DNA of 64,000 nt from Serratia marcescens (GCF_006715005.1 NZ_VFMJ01000001.1:4464001-4528000); one strand, 5' to 3'; shown: positions 34,305-43,511, counted from the stretch's first letter. Notes: generated by a model from the letters alone, not told the origin. A program made the numbers and translations.

Positions 34305-34817
34305 TCATGCCCTCCCGTTGCGCACTTTGCCCGCGCGCATTTCGATGTTCCGCTGCAGTTCGCACAGCCCGCCGGCCAGGAAGCAGGCTTCCGCCAGCAC
34401 GAACAGCGGGCCGATGATCAGGCCCGTCACGTCGTCCATAAACGCCGGTTTTCGTCCCTCCCAGAAATGCCCGACAAACTGAAACAGCCAGCCGATGACG
34501 AAGCCGCCGATGCCGACGCTCAGCCACGCCGCCGTCGACAGCGACGCCACCCAGGCGCCGACCCCGAGGCACAGCAGCAGCAACGCCAGCATCATGGCGC
34601 CAAGGCGCAGATTTAGCCGCAGGTAATAGAGGGCCGACACGATCACCACCGCGCAGGCCGGCGAGAACGGCAGCCACCCCGCGCCCCATGCCGGCCGGGA
34701 GAGCAGTGCCAGCAGGCTGACGACGATCAGGGGGATGCCGATAAAGTGCGTGACGATATTGCGCGCATCGCGGTGATAGGCGGCATAAGCGGCAAGTTGA
34801 TCTTCCAGACTTCGCAT
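34305..34817 (-). CDS. Mpo1-like (DUF962) membrane protein
   Basis: A 170-residue protein with four membrane helices. His-containing motifs YHRDARNIVTHFIGIPLIV near the N terminus and FVGHFWEGRKPAF near residue 115 are typical of DUF962. Yeast Mpo1 in this family is an Fe(II) dioxygenase acting on 2-hydroxy fatty acids; a similar lipid role here is inferred. It is upstream of, and 1 bp from, the nucleotidyltransferase gene, so they are probably cotranscribed. Confidence 0.8.
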   Translation of the reverse strand: MRSLEDQLAAYAAYHRDARNIVTHFIGIPLIVVSLLALLSRPAWGAGWLPFSPACAVVIVSALYYLRLNLRLGAMMLALLLLCLGVGAWVASLSTAAWLSVGIGGFVIGWLFQFVGHFWEGRKPAFMDDVTGLIIGPLFVLAEACFLAGGLCELQRNIEMRAGKVRNGRA

Positions 34818-34888
34818 GTTGACCTCCGGTATGTGTGGCCTTCGTCGCCGAACGCGCGCCGCCGTATGCGGCTGCCCTTCTCCATAGC

Positions 34889-35332
34889 TTAGCGCGGGAT
34901 CACCAATACCGGTTGACCAATCTCATCCAGCAGGCCGCGCGTGACCGAGGCGTTCAGCCAGCGCTCCAACGAAGACAGGTGGCGGTGCGAGATGATCAAC
35001 AGATCGCAGTTGAACAGCGCCATCTGCTCCGGGATCACCTCGATGGGTGCCCCGGCGGCCAGCAGGCCCTGGGCGTTGAAGCCCATCTGTTTCAACGCCC
35101 GCGTCACCTGCCCGACCTGCTTTTCCGCCAGCGCCTCTTCCCGTAGCGCGGCGGGATACTCCTCGCGCTCCTCGCTGTCGAAACGCAGGCCGCTGCGGCT
35201 GAGCGTGAAGGCATTGTCCACCACCGTCAGCACGATCACGCCGCCGATGCTGCCTTGCAGACGCGCCATAAACTCCAGGGCGTTGCCGCTGTGTTCAAAG
35301 CAGTCCACCGCCAATAACACTCTCTCAATCAT
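34889..35332 (-). CDS. Universal stress protein (UspA fold)
   Basis: A 147-residue single Usp domain: MIERVLLAVDCFEHS at the N terminus, AAGAPIEVIPEQ in the middle, and CDLLIISHRHLSSLERWLNAS near the end. This last stretch stands where ATP-binding members have GxxG-9x-GS, so the glycines are not conserved and it may not bind ATP. The ATG at 35332 has GAGG 6 nt upstream and is preferred over one at 35344. Confidence 0.82.
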   Translation of the reverse strand: MIERVLLAVDCFEHSGNALEFMARLQGSIGGVIVLTVVDNAFTLSRSGLRFDSEEREEYPAALREEALAEKQVGQVTRALKQMGFNAQGLLAAGAPIEVIPEQMALFNCDLLIISHRHLSSLERWLNASVTRGLLDEIGQPVLVIPR

Positions 35333-35353
35333 AACCATCCTCATTCGACCGAG

Positions 35354-36127
35354 TTAAATCGCGCCCTTGAAATTGGCTTCGCCCTTTTTCCAATAACCTT
35401 TGGCAAACAAAGCGGCGCGGGAGATGCCCATTTCGTTGATAAAACGCGCCTTCAGATACGCGGCAATCTGATGTTCGCAAGCCAGCCACACCTGCCCTTC
35501 CCCGGCCGGCAGTTCGCAGTGGCTGACGGCCTGCACCAGCGGGCTGTTCATCACGCTGTCGAAATGCCGGGTGCGTATTTGCCAGCTGTTCACCTGCAAA
35601 AAGGAGCAATCGATGTCCTGGATCTCCTGCGCATCGCCCACTTCGGCGAACCACAGCACCGGCAACGGATCGGAGAGCGAGGCGAGAATGGTGCGCATGG
35701 CGGGCAACGCGGTCTCATCGCCCAGCAACAAAAGCCAGCGGGTTTGCGGCAGCAGCCGAAAGCCGCCGGAGCAAGGGCCGGCGAACCCCAGCTTGTCGCC
35801 CGGCATCGCGTCGCGCGCCCAGTTCGACGCCGGGCCTTCGCCGTGCAGCACCATGTCGATATCGAAGGTGCGGGCGAGTTTATCGATGCCGCTCAGGGTG
35901 TAAGCCCGCCCGGCCAGGGTGTCGCGCCACGGAAAGAACACCTTGACCCAGCTGGCCGGCTCCTGAGCGCGCGGATCGGCGATAAACTTATCCACATCGT
36001 CGCCGCTCAACGTGATGCGGCGGATCCGGGCGGTGACTTGCCGCACGGCGCTCACCCGAGCCTCCCGTTTGCGGCGGGTGTCCCTTTCCAGCATCTCGTC
36101 GACCATCTTATTCAACGTGTTGTGCAT
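35354..36127 (-). CDS. Siderophore-interacting protein (NAD(P)H ferric-chelate reductase)
   Basis: A 257-residue flavoprotein of the SIP/ViuB family that reduces ferric siderophores in the cytosol to release iron. FAD-binding RAYTLSGI is near residue 75, and a NAD(P)-binding half includes LLLGDETALPAM and WLACEHQIAAYLKARF. The C-terminal YWKKGEANF is a family hallmark. It overlaps the outer-membrane channel gene by 20 bp and so ends an efflux operon, which is an uncommon partner for a SIP. Confidence 0.9.
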   Translation of the reverse strand: MHNTLNKMVDEMLERDTRRKREARVSAVRQVTARIRRITLSGDDVDKFIADPRAQEPASWVKVFFPWRDTLAGRAYTLSGIDKLARTFDIDMVLHGEGPASNWARDAMPGDKLGFAGPCSGGFRLLPQTRWLLLLGDETALPAMRTILASLSDPLPVLWFAEVGDAQEIQDIDCSFLQVNSWQIRTRHFDSVMNSPLVQAVSHCELPAGEGQVWLACEHQIAAYLKARFINEMGISRAALFAKGYWKKGEANFKGAI

Positions 36128-37553
36128 CAGCCTTCTCCTGTGGCGCCACAGACGGGTAGGTGTGTTCCCAGCCGCCGCCCAGCGCTCGATAGATATTCAC
36201 CACGGCGATCGCCGTCTCCTCCTCTGAAACAATTTGCGCGGACTGCAGATCCAGTAGCGCGCGCTGCGTGCTCAGAACGTGGATAAAATCGCTGGCGCCG
36301 TTCAGATAGCTGTCGCGCGCCAGCGCAAACGCGTGTCGGTTGGCGGCCAGCGCCTCGGTCAGGTGCGTCTGGCGGCGCTGCTGGGCGCGATAGCCGGAAA
36401 GCGCGTCGTCAATCTCGTGCCAGGCGCGCAGCACCGTTTGCTGGTAGGCGATGGCCATTTCCTGCTGCCGGTATTCGCTCAGGCGCACCCGTTGGGTGAT
36501 TTTCCCCCCGTCGAACAGCGGCAAATACAGGGCGGGGCCGATGGCGAAGGTATGCGTGGACCAACTGCCCATATCCGCCAGCGCCAACGCCTGATAGCCC
36601 GCATTGCCGGTCAGCGTGATGCGCGGATAGTAGTCGGCGGTGGCGACGCCGATCTCGGCGGTCGCCTGATGCAAACGCTCCGCCGCTTCGCGAATATCCG
36701 GCCTGCGCAGCGCCAGATCCGACGGCACCCCCATCGGCACCGCGCGCGCCAGCGTCGGCAGCGGCCCCGGCGGCGACAGCATCGCCTTCAGCGCGCCTGG
36801 CCGCTCACCCAGCAACAGGCCGATGGCGTTAATCAGCCGTTCTTGCCGGTCGGCCAACGTCGGCAGCAGGGCATCCACCTGCGCCAACTGCACCTGCGCC
36901 TGATCGATATCCAGTTCGTTGCCCGCGCCGCTTTGATAACGGCTTTGCGTCAGCTGCAGCGTGCGCAGCGCGGTGGCACGGTTTTCCTGCGCCACCGCCA
37001 GCTGCTGCTGCGTGGCGCGCAGGCGCAGATAGTTGCTCGCCACCTCCGCCGTCACCGACGTCAGCAGCGCGCGCCGATTCTCCTGCGAAGCGGCGAAGCC
37101 GGCGCGCGCGCTTTCCGACGCGCGGCGCAGCTTGCCCCACATGTCCAACTCCCAGGCGGCGCTGAAGCCGCCGCGCCAGAGGTTGTAATCCGCCTCTCCG
37201 CCGTTGCCGGACGGATCCATGCTGCCCACCGAGGTAGCGCGCTGGCGCTGATAGGCGCCATCCAGGCTCAGATCCGGCATCAGCGCCGCCTCCGTCACCC
37301 CCAGCAGGGCGTGGCTCTGCTGCAGGCGCGCCGTGGCGAGCTGCAGATCCAGGTTACCGGCCGCCACGCGCTGCACCAGCTGCGACAGCGGCGCATCGTT
37401 GAATATCGACCACCAGGCCACCGGCAATTCCCCGCTGCCGGCCTGCTGACCCCAGCTCTCGGGCAATGTGTTCTGTGGCTGAGCATAATCCGGCTCCACC
37501 GCCCGGCAGCCGCTCAGCGCAATCAGCAAGAGCGGTATCACGGCTCTGTTCAT
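36108..37553 (-). CDS. Outer-membrane efflux lipoprotein (NodT/OprM type)
   Basis: A 481-residue TolC-superfamily channel. The lipobox LSGC places the lipidated Cys at residue 16. Two OEP repeats follow, with the typical LDLQLATARLQQS and ALRRPDIREAAERLHQATAEIGVA motifs. It forms the outer-membrane exit duct of a tripartite pump. Its start overlaps the stop of the adaptor gene by 1 bp, and its end overlaps the SIP gene. Confidence 0.92.
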   Translation of the reverse strand: MNRAVIPLLLIALSGCRAVEPDYAQPQNTLPESWGQQAGSGELPVAWWSIFNDAPLSQLVQRVAAGNLDLQLATARLQQSHALLGVTEAALMPDLSLDGAYQRQRATSVGSMDPSGNGGEADYNLWRGGFSAAWELDMWGKLRRASESARAGFAASQENRRALLTSVTAEVASNYLRLRATQQQLAVAQENRATALRTLQLTQSRYQSGAGNELDIDQAQVQLAQVDALLPTLADRQERLINAIGLLLGERPGALKAMLSPPGPLPTLARAVPMGVPSDLALRRPDIREAAERLHQATAEIGVATADYYPRITLTGNAGYQALALADMGSWSTHTFAIGPALYLPLFDGGKITQRVRLSEYRQQEMAIAYQQTVLRAWHEIDDALSGYRAQQRRQTHLTEALAANRHAFALARDSYLNGASDFIHVLSTQRALLDLQSAQIVSEEETAIAVVNIYRALGGGWEHTYPSVAPQEKADAQHVE

Positions 37554-38593
37554 TACAGCCCCCCCTCCAGCGTATTGATGCTGACGTCCGCAGACATGCC
37601 GACGCGCAGCGCGCTCAGCAAAGCGGCGTGCTCCTTGTTGATATCAAACACAATCTTCACCGGGATGCGCTGGACGATCTTGGTGAAGTTACCGGTGGCG
37701 TTTTCCGGCGCCACGGCCGAGAAACTGACGCCGGAAGCTGGCGCGATGCTGTCCACCTGCCCTTTCAGCGTTTGACCGGGAAAGGTATCGATATGGATGT
37801 CTACCGACTGCCCGTGCGCAATGTTTTCCAACTGGGTTTCCTGGTAGTTGGCGATGATGTACAGCTTGTCCTGCGGCACGATGGCCAGCAGCGCATCGCC
37901 CGGTTTGACGAACTCCCCGACCCGCAGGCTTTTCTTGCCGACCACGCCGCCGATCGGCGCGGTGATGCGGGTATAAGACAGGTTCAGTTCGGCCATCGCT
38001 TTCTTCGCCTGCGCCAACATCAGTTCGGCATCGCTGTCCGCCAGCTTGGCCTGCAGCACCTGCTCCATATTTTTCGCCGCTTTGAGCGTCGCCTCCGCCT
38101 GCGCCACATTGGCGGAAAGCGTGTGCACGCGCGTCGTCGCCTGCTGCGCCGCCTGCTGCGAGCCCGCACCGCTGCTGGCCATTCGCTGGTAGCGGTTCTG
38201 CTCCTGGCGCGCAAACGCCAGCTCCGCCTGCGCCGCCTGCCGCTCCGCCTGCGCGGCGGCGATCAGCGCACTCTGCCGGGTGAGGTTAGCCCTGGCGTCG
38301 TCCTGCCGGGCGCGGGCCGATTGTTCCTGCGCCGTCGCCTGCGCCAGAGCAACGTTGAATTCACGCGGGTCGATCACCGCCAGCAACTCCCCCTGCTTGA
38401 CCCACTGGTTGTCCTTGACCAACACCTGTGCAATTTCACCGGCGATCTGCGGAGAAATACGCGAAATATCGGCGCGAATATAGGCATCGTTGGTGTGCTG
38501 CTGTGTATCTTTAATAAAGAATTTATTGATTAATAATCCCAGCGTAATGGCGGTGACCGCCAATACGGCAATGGCGACTTTCTTATTAGCCAT
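37553..38593 (-). CDS. HlyD/EmrA-type membrane-fusion adaptor
   Basis: A 346-residue periplasmic adaptor anchored by one N-terminal helix (about residues 6-24). It has a biotinyl-lipoyl-like fold (VKDNQWVKQGELLAVID), a long Ala/Gln-rich coiled-coil hairpin (about 85-190), the second half-motif (APIGGVVGKKSLRVGEFVKPG) and a beta-barrel domain. It links the DHA2 pump to the outer-membrane channel. Forty-one bp separate it from the pump gene. Confidence 0.92.
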   Translation of the reverse strand: MANKKVAIAVLAVTAITLGLLINKFFIKDTQQHTNDAYIRADISRISPQIAGEIAQVLVKDNQWVKQGELLAVIDPREFNVALAQATAQEQSARARQDDARANLTRQSALIAAAQAERQAAQAELAFARQEQNRYQRMASSGAGSQQAAQQATTRVHTLSANVAQAEATLKAAKNMEQVLQAKLADSDAELMLAQAKKAMAELNLSYTRITAPIGGVVGKKSLRVGEFVKPGDALLAIVPQDKLYIIANYQETQLENIAHGQSVDIHIDTFPGQTLKGQVDSIAPASGVSFSAVAPENATGNFTKIVQRIPVKIVFDINKEHAALLSALRVGMSADVSINTLEGGL

Positions 38594-38634
38594 AAAAGTG
38601 ACTCCATATAATAGGTATTTCTGATGATGAAATG

Positions 38635-40170
38635 TCAGGCGGCGACCGATCGCGGCGGATAAATACGGGTCGGCATAAATAAAATCAGCGCGGTCAGTAA
38701 TAACGCCAGGCCGGCAACCAACAGATAAAGATCGGCGCTGGCCAGCACGTGGCTCTGCCGGGCGGCGAGCTGCGCCAGCTGTTCCGCACCGCCCGATGCG
38801 CTACTGTAGGCCGAGCCGAAACCGTCGGCGATCGTGCCGGCGTGATAATCCCCGCGCTGGCGGCTGAGCAGCGCGATGGCGCCGCCGGCTGCGGTGGCCG
38901 CGAAGCCTTTCACTGCGTTGAACCAGGCCGCCGCAAACGGCCCGTCGGTCGGCAACAGCCCACCGGTCGCCTGCATCAGCAACGGGATGATCGCCATCGG
39001 TTGAGCGACCGCCTGCAACAGCGCGATGACGCGAAACGTGTCGCCGTTCCATTCCGGCGTCAGTTGAGCCGCCAGCACGCAGGCGGTGGCCATCAACAGC
39101 AGGCTGATCGCCAGCACCCAGCGGCAATCCACCCGCGGCGTATTGCAAATTATGGCGACGATCGGCAGCGTAATTAATTGCGGCAACGCAACCCACAGCA
39201 TTAAGTCGGAGGTTTGTTCCTGACGATAACCTTGAATCGCGGCTAAATATCCCGACGTGATATTAACCAGCGACACCATAATTAACAGCACGCCACCCAG
39301 CGTAATTAAGGAGAAAGACAAATTCCTTTTGCTTAATAGCTGTAATTTAAAAAAGGGCAGCGGGTGGTACCATTCGTTAATCAGAAATAACGCCAATAAT
39401 CCGCCGCCGCCCAATAATAAAACGTAGATCAGCGGCGAATTCAGCCAGTCGAGCCGCTCCCCCTGTGAAATGCCCACCGTCAGCATGCCGAGCGCCATGC
39501 CGCCGAGCAGTAGGCCGCGCCAGTTGAACTGCCGCAGGCGCTCCAGCCGCAGCGGATCCTGTGGCAGACCGTAGCCGATGCACAAGGCGGCGATCGCCAT
39601 CAGCGGCAGGTTCCAGTAGAAATACCCGCTCCAGCCCCAGTGGAAGGCGAAGGCGGCGGCGGTGGCACCCAGCGTGGCGCTCCAGGCCGAGACCCAGCCG
39701 TAGGCGCCCAGCCCCAGCACCTTGATCAGCGGCGGCATAAAACGCAGCACCACCGTCATCAGCATCGGCGGCAACGCGCCGCCGGCGAAGCCCTGCAGGC
39801 TGCGCACCGCCAACAGCGTGCCATACTGTTCTCCCAGCCAGGGCGTCAGCAGCCCGCCGGCCAGATAAATGCCACACATCGTCAACGCCACCCGGCGCAG
39901 CGAAAAAGTCGGCCAAAAACAGGGCGTGAACCCGGAACCGATCACAAAACCGGTGACGTAACAGGTAGTCAGCCAGCTGCCGGCATCGAAGCTCAGCAGC
40001 ATGCCGCCCTGTATGTCCGCCAGCGCGAACTTGCTGGCGTTTTCCCCCACGCCGCTGGCCATCACCGCCAAAAACACGCCGAACAGCCCCAGCCAGGTGC
40101 GGCCGTTGATTTCACCGGCGCTGGCGAGCCATCGATTTTTGTGGTGCGGCGTAACAGACACCTCAACCAT
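38635..40170 (-). CDS. DHA2-family MFS efflux pump
   Basis: A 511-residue, 14-helix drug:H+ antiporter of the EmrB type. The N-terminal half has the SLQGFAGGALPPMLMTVVLRF stretch. GSWLTTCYVTGFVIG replaces the usual motif around helix 2. The ATG at 40170 has AGGAG 6 nt upstream; an earlier start at 40197 is less likely. First gene of a four-gene operon: pump, adaptor, channel, ferric reductase. Confidence 0.9.
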   Translation of the reverse strand: MVEVSVTPHHKNRWLASAGEINGRTWLGLFGVFLAVMASGVGENASKFALADIQGGMLLSFDAGSWLTTCYVTGFVIGSGFTPCFWPTFSLRRVALTMCGIYLAGGLLTPWLGEQYGTLLAVRSLQGFAGGALPPMLMTVVLRFMPPLIKVLGLGAYGWVSAWSATLGATAAAFAFHWGWSGYFYWNLPLMAIAALCIGYGLPQDPLRLERLRQFNWRGLLLGGMALGMLTVGISQGERLDWLNSPLIYVLLLGGGGLLALFLINEWYHPLPFFKLQLLSKRNLSFSLITLGGVLLIMVSLVNITSGYLAAIQGYRQEQTSDLMLWVALPQLITLPIVAIICNTPRVDCRWVLAISLLLMATACVLAAQLTPEWNGDTFRVIALLQAVAQPMAIIPLLMQATGGLLPTDGPFAAAWFNAVKGFAATAAGGAIALLSRQRGDYHAGTIADGFGSAYSSASGGAEQLAQLAARQSHVLASADLYLLVAGLALLLTALILFMPTRIYPPRSVAA

Positions 40171-40310
40171 TCCCCACTCCTGCTGTTTCAGCCTCAATCT
40201 TTGTTGTCGTGGGCAGTATCCGGACTTATTTCGATTGTTTAAAATGAAATCATGTAATTAACTAGTTGCACAAAACGCAATCCACTACGCACACCACGAC
40301 CGGAGAGGCC
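40171..40310. promoter_or_regulatory. Divergent control region, efflux operon / LysR
   Basis: A 140-bp AT-rich gap between the pump gene and the LysR gene. It contains AT-rich dyads, such as TTAACTAGTTG near 40259, that could bind the LysR protein. I cannot name an iron-box (Fur) with confidence. Confidence 0.4.
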
Positions 40311-41213
40311 ATGCCGCAAAAAATTGATTTCAATCTGATCTATGCGCTGAATCTGCTGCTGGAAGAAGGGAGCGTGAGCGGCGCTGCCGAAAAGATGAAC
40401 CTGAGCGCGCCGGCGATGAGCCGCATTCTGGGGCGCATCCGCCGGCAGTTCGACGATCCGATCATGGTCAGGGCCGGCAAGCATCTGGTGCCGACGCCGC
40501 GCGCGCTGGAATTGAAACGCCAGCTCGGCGAGATCATCGAACAGGCCGCCGCGCTGATCGCACCGAATGATGCGTTCGAACCCGGCAGGCTGACCAGAAC
40601 CTTCACCATTCGCGCCAACGACATCTTTATCGGCGCGCTGGCAGGCGGATTGCTGGAGACGCTGCGGGAATCGGCGCCGCTGAGCGGCCTGAAATTCATC
40701 GCCGAAAGCGACGGCGAGGATGACGCGCTGCGCAGCGGCAAAGTGGATCTGGTGATCGGTTCCTCACGCGATTGGCACCCGGAAATCAAGACGCAGAGCC
40801 TGTTCACCAGCACCTTTCAGGCGCTGGTGCGGCCGGGGCACCCGATCATCGGCCGGGTAACACCCGAAACCCTGACCCATTACCCGCATATCAGCGTCTC
40901 CCGCCGCGGGCGTACGCAGGGGCCGATCGACGATGCGCTGCGCGATCTCGGCCTGCAGCGCAACGTCGCTCTGACCCTGCCGGGCTTCCATTCAGCGATG
41001 ATGTTGACCATGAAATCGGACTTTATCCTGCCGCTGCCGCGCCACGTGCTGCAGGGGGTGAGCAACATCCACCTGCCATTGGCGGAGATCGAGCTGCCGC
41101 TCGAGCTGGAGTCGGTGTTTATCGTGCAGGCCTGGCATCCGCGCCTCGATCGCGATCCGGCGCACCGCTGGCTGCGGCAGACCATCAAGCAGTTCTTTTT
41201 GCAGCGGGAGTGA
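40311..41213 (+). CDS. LysR-family regulator of the efflux operon
   Basis: A 300-residue LysR-type regulator with helix-turn-helix at about 17-45 (GSVSGAAEKMNLSAPAMSRIL) and an effector domain of the NodD/SyrM-like branch (FTIRANDIFIGALAGGLL). GGAGAGG stands just before the ATG at 40311, so the shorter start is chosen. It is divergent from the pump-adaptor-channel-reductase operon and is its likely regulator. Confidence 0.88.
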   Translation: MPQKIDFNLIYALNLLLEEGSVSGAAEKMNLSAPAMSRILGRIRRQFDDPIMVRAGKHLVPTPRALELKRQLGEIIEQAAALIAPNDAFEPGRLTRTFTIRANDIFIGALAGGLLETLRESAPLSGLKFIAESDGEDDALRSGKVDLVIGSSRDWHPEIKTQSLFTSTFQALVRPGHPIIGRVTPETLTHYPHISVSRRGRTQGPIDDALRDLGLQRNVALTLPGFHSAMMLTMKSDFILPLPRHVLQGVSNIHLPLAEIELPLELESVFIVQAWHPRLDRDPAHRWLRQTIKQFFLQRE

Positions 41214-41413
41214 GGGGGTTAGGTGTTGGGGAGAGAAGATGCTCGCGGCAGAACCCAAATACGCCTGCCAGATAAGCCGGTAATATGGCATTTTGCCGAA
41301 GCCCTGCGCATACTCAGACGTCTTGGGTAAACCGCGCAACGCGGGCAATGGCATCGGTATTCCATTTCGCCAAGCACGAAAACAGAAAGGAACTCATGCC
41401 CAGGGAGGTACAA

Positions 41414-41752
41414 ATGACCAAAGCGTATTATTGGAAAAGTCAGGTGTGGGGAGCGGCCTATTTTTTTACCGCGCTTTATTACATCTATTCTTTCCAGGAT
41501 ATGGTGAATACCGCACTTTCGTTGATCCTCTCCATCCTGAGTTTTTTACTGTATCCCTGTGCTAAAAAAAGCATTGAAACGGCCGCTCTGCAGTTCACGA
41601 GTGAAGAATTTTGGCACCGCGGACTGTTCGCCGATACCATAGGCAAAAATGGCGTGCTGATCCTGTATTATGCTTTCTGTTATGTCATGGCCCTGCCGCT
41701 GGGCACCCTGTATCTGCTTGCCCTATTCCTCAGAAATAAAAAGGCCGCGTAA
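41414..41752 (+). CDS. Colicin-E1-type (microcin) immunity protein, orphan
   Basis: A 112-residue membrane protein with about three helices. It resembles the colicin E1 immunity protein in the pattern LYPCAKKSIETAALQFTSEEF (about 51-71, where colicin E1 immunity has CPYSKYAIEYIAFNF) and in the C-terminal YVMALPLGTLYLLALFLRNKK. Such proteins block pore-forming colicins in the inner membrane. GGGAGG lies 5 nt before the ATG at 41414. No colicin gene is nearby. The gene lies next to the 3' end of selC and has lower GC than its neighbours. Confidence 0.78.
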   Translation: MTKAYYWKSQVWGAAYFFTALYYIYSFQDMVNTALSLILSILSFLLYPCAKKSIETAALQFTSEEFWHRGLFADTIGKNGVLILYYAFCYVMALPLGTLYLLALFLRNKKAA

Positions 41753-41761
41753 GCGGTTTTT
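41745..41761 (+). terminator. Short terminator at the immunity gene stop
   Basis: CCGC-GTAA-GCGG followed by five T; the stop codon lies in the loop. The stem is short but ends in a T run. Confidence 0.55.
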
Positions 41762-41899
41762 ACGTCAACGGCTTACTGCCTCGTAGTCCTTCTTCATGAA
41801 CGTTTCTTCTACCCACGCAAGCTGCGCTATCACAAAGCGAAAGAAGCAAACTCACTCTACCGGAGCCGACAATCACAGAGGAGATTGGGGGACATTGAT

Positions 41900-41994
41900 T
41901 GGCGGAAGATCACAGGAGTCGAACCTGCCCAGGACCGCTGGCGGCCCCAACCGGATTTGAAGTCCGGCCGCCCCACCGGGGACGAGGATCTTCC
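41900..41994 (-). tRNA. selC: tRNA-Sec (anticodon UCA)
   Basis: A 95-nt selenocysteine tRNA with encoded CCA and a long acceptor stem beginning GGAAGATC. The anticodon loop GACTTCAAATC carries TCA, and a long variable arm follows. It matches E. coli selC closely. It reads UGA codons such as that in fdoG here. No second copy of its 3' end was found nearby to mark an integrated element. Confidence 0.97.
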
Positions 41995-42092
41995 TTGGAG
42001 AAGAGAAGAAGCAAGGCGCTGATTATAGCGCAGTTTGTTCGCTGCGCTAAGCGGGAAATGGCGGCCGCCGGCGATTCGGCGGCCGGGGAGCG

Positions 42093-43436
42093 CTACTTCA
42101 GGAAATCCTTCACGTCCAGCAGGATGAACTCGTTGTCATCCGCCATATTGGGTTGGCGGCTGGAGGAGAACGGGAAGTTGTTGTCGTTGCCGACGATGAT
42201 GTGGTTGGCGTCCACCACGTCCACGTTCTCGATGGTGAAGAACGGGAAGGTCAGCACGCCATCGTTCAGCGGCTTGCGCGCCAGCTTGTTCGGATCCTGA
42301 ATGTTCATCAGGTCGATATAGCCCAGTTTTTCGACCGGTTTGCCGACGTTGGCGTCCGAGAAGGCGATTTTATACACTCGTTTGAACTTGGCCACCTGGC
42401 TGAAGCAGTTGTCGGTCGGCGCACCGGCGGCGCAGGCCTTATCCGGCGTGCCTTCGCCGTTGTCGCGCTCGATCACCAGCCCGTGGGTGGCGTCGATCAT
42501 GTTGAAGTCGCCGATGGCGTTCTGGTTGTCTTCCAGCACGTACTGCCAGCTGCGGCCGGTCCAGGCCTGCTGTTTCACGTCAAACTCCAGCACCCGCAGG
42601 TAGCGTTTGCCGCCGACGTTCTCGAACTGCTCGCCGTCCCACAGCGCCCCTTCCAGCAGCGGGTACAGCTTGCTGCCGTCCGGCGAGGCGGCCATGCCTT
42701 CAAAGCCTTTGGAACGCGCCACCTGGAAGTTCTGCTTGCCGTCCGGCGCGCCCGGCAGGGTCAGCGTCGGGTTGTCCGGCGATTTCACCACCTTGCCGTC
42801 TACCTGAGTGTCGAACACCGCCAGCACTTTGCCGTTCAGGTCGGCCTTGATCAGGTAAGGCCCGAACTCTTCACCGATCCATAAGGCATCGTCGGCAAAC
42901 TGGAAGCTTTCCGGATCGAAATCGCTGCCGGTCAGATAACGCTTCTCGGTGCTCTCGTTGATGATGTGGAACGGCACCTTTTTATCCGGATCGTGCAGGA
43001 ACACCGTCTTCAGCGGCGCGACCGTGCCGTCTTTGAAATCTATCTTGTAGTGATTGAGGTACAGCATGGCGTCCGGCGAATTGGCCTTGCTGCCGAAGCC
43101 GTTATCGGTCAGCACCCAGTAGGTGCCGTCGGGCATGTGTTTGATACCGGAGTGGCCCTGCAGCGGCTGGCCGTCGATCGGCAGGCCGAGGCCGGTCAGG
43201 CGATCGGCGGATTTGCCCGCCACGCTGCCCAGCTCGGTGATGCGTTTGCCGCTGGTGTACTTGCCGCTCTGCTGCAGATCGCTCGGCGCGTCCTTCGGTG
43301 TGGAAACGGCGGATTTCACCGGCAGCAGCGCATGCCCGGCCAGCGTCGCTTGCACCGGCTGCGCGTCGGCCCACAGGTTGGCGCTCAGCGCCATGCAGCC
43401 GACCAGCAGCGCCAGCCGGGTTTTGGTGTTGTGCAT
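42093..43436 (-). CDS. Secreted esterase-like phytase-domain protein
   Basis: A 447-residue protein with a signal peptide (about residues 1-23, cut after LWA) and the 'esterase-like activity of phytase' beta-propeller domain. Motifs include TGLGLPIDGQPLQGHSGIKHMPDGTYWVLTDNGFGSK near residue 80, ALWIGEEFGPYLIKAD, and EGMAASPDGSKLYPLLEGAL. It is predicted periplasmic or secreted. The activity of this family is poorly defined, so phytase or phosphoesterase function is not certain. It stands alone beside selC. Confidence 0.82.
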   Translation of the reverse strand: MHNTKTRLALLVGCMALSANLWADAQPVQATLAGHALLPVKSAVSTPKDAPSDLQQSGKYTSGKRITELGSVAGKSADRLTGLGLPIDGQPLQGHSGIKHMPDGTYWVLTDNGFGSKANSPDAMLYLNHYKIDFKDGTVAPLKTVFLHDPDKKVPFHIINESTEKRYLTGSDFDPESFQFADDALWIGEEFGPYLIKADLNGKVLAVFDTQVDGKVVKSPDNPTLTLPGAPDGKQNFQVARSKGFEGMAASPDGSKLYPLLEGALWDGEQFENVGGKRYLRVLEFDVKQQAWTGRSWQYVLEDNQNAIGDFNMIDATHGLVIERDNGEGTPDKACAAGAPTDNCFSQVAKFKRVYKIAFSDANVGKPVEKLGYIDLMNIQDPNKLARKPLNDGVLTFPFFTIENVDVVDANHIIVGNDNNFPFSSSRQPNMADDNEFILLDVKDFLK

Positions 43437-43511
43437 GTCATTGTCCCTTTTCGTTGTTATCGCCCAGAAGTAAAAGCAACGTCACTATAGGGAGCGGCAA
43501 TGACAGAAATA

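Noticed and set aside
41214-42092. A complete genomic island at selC
   Set aside because: No integrase and no second copy of the selC 3' end were found; only the orphan immunity gene hints at past insertion.
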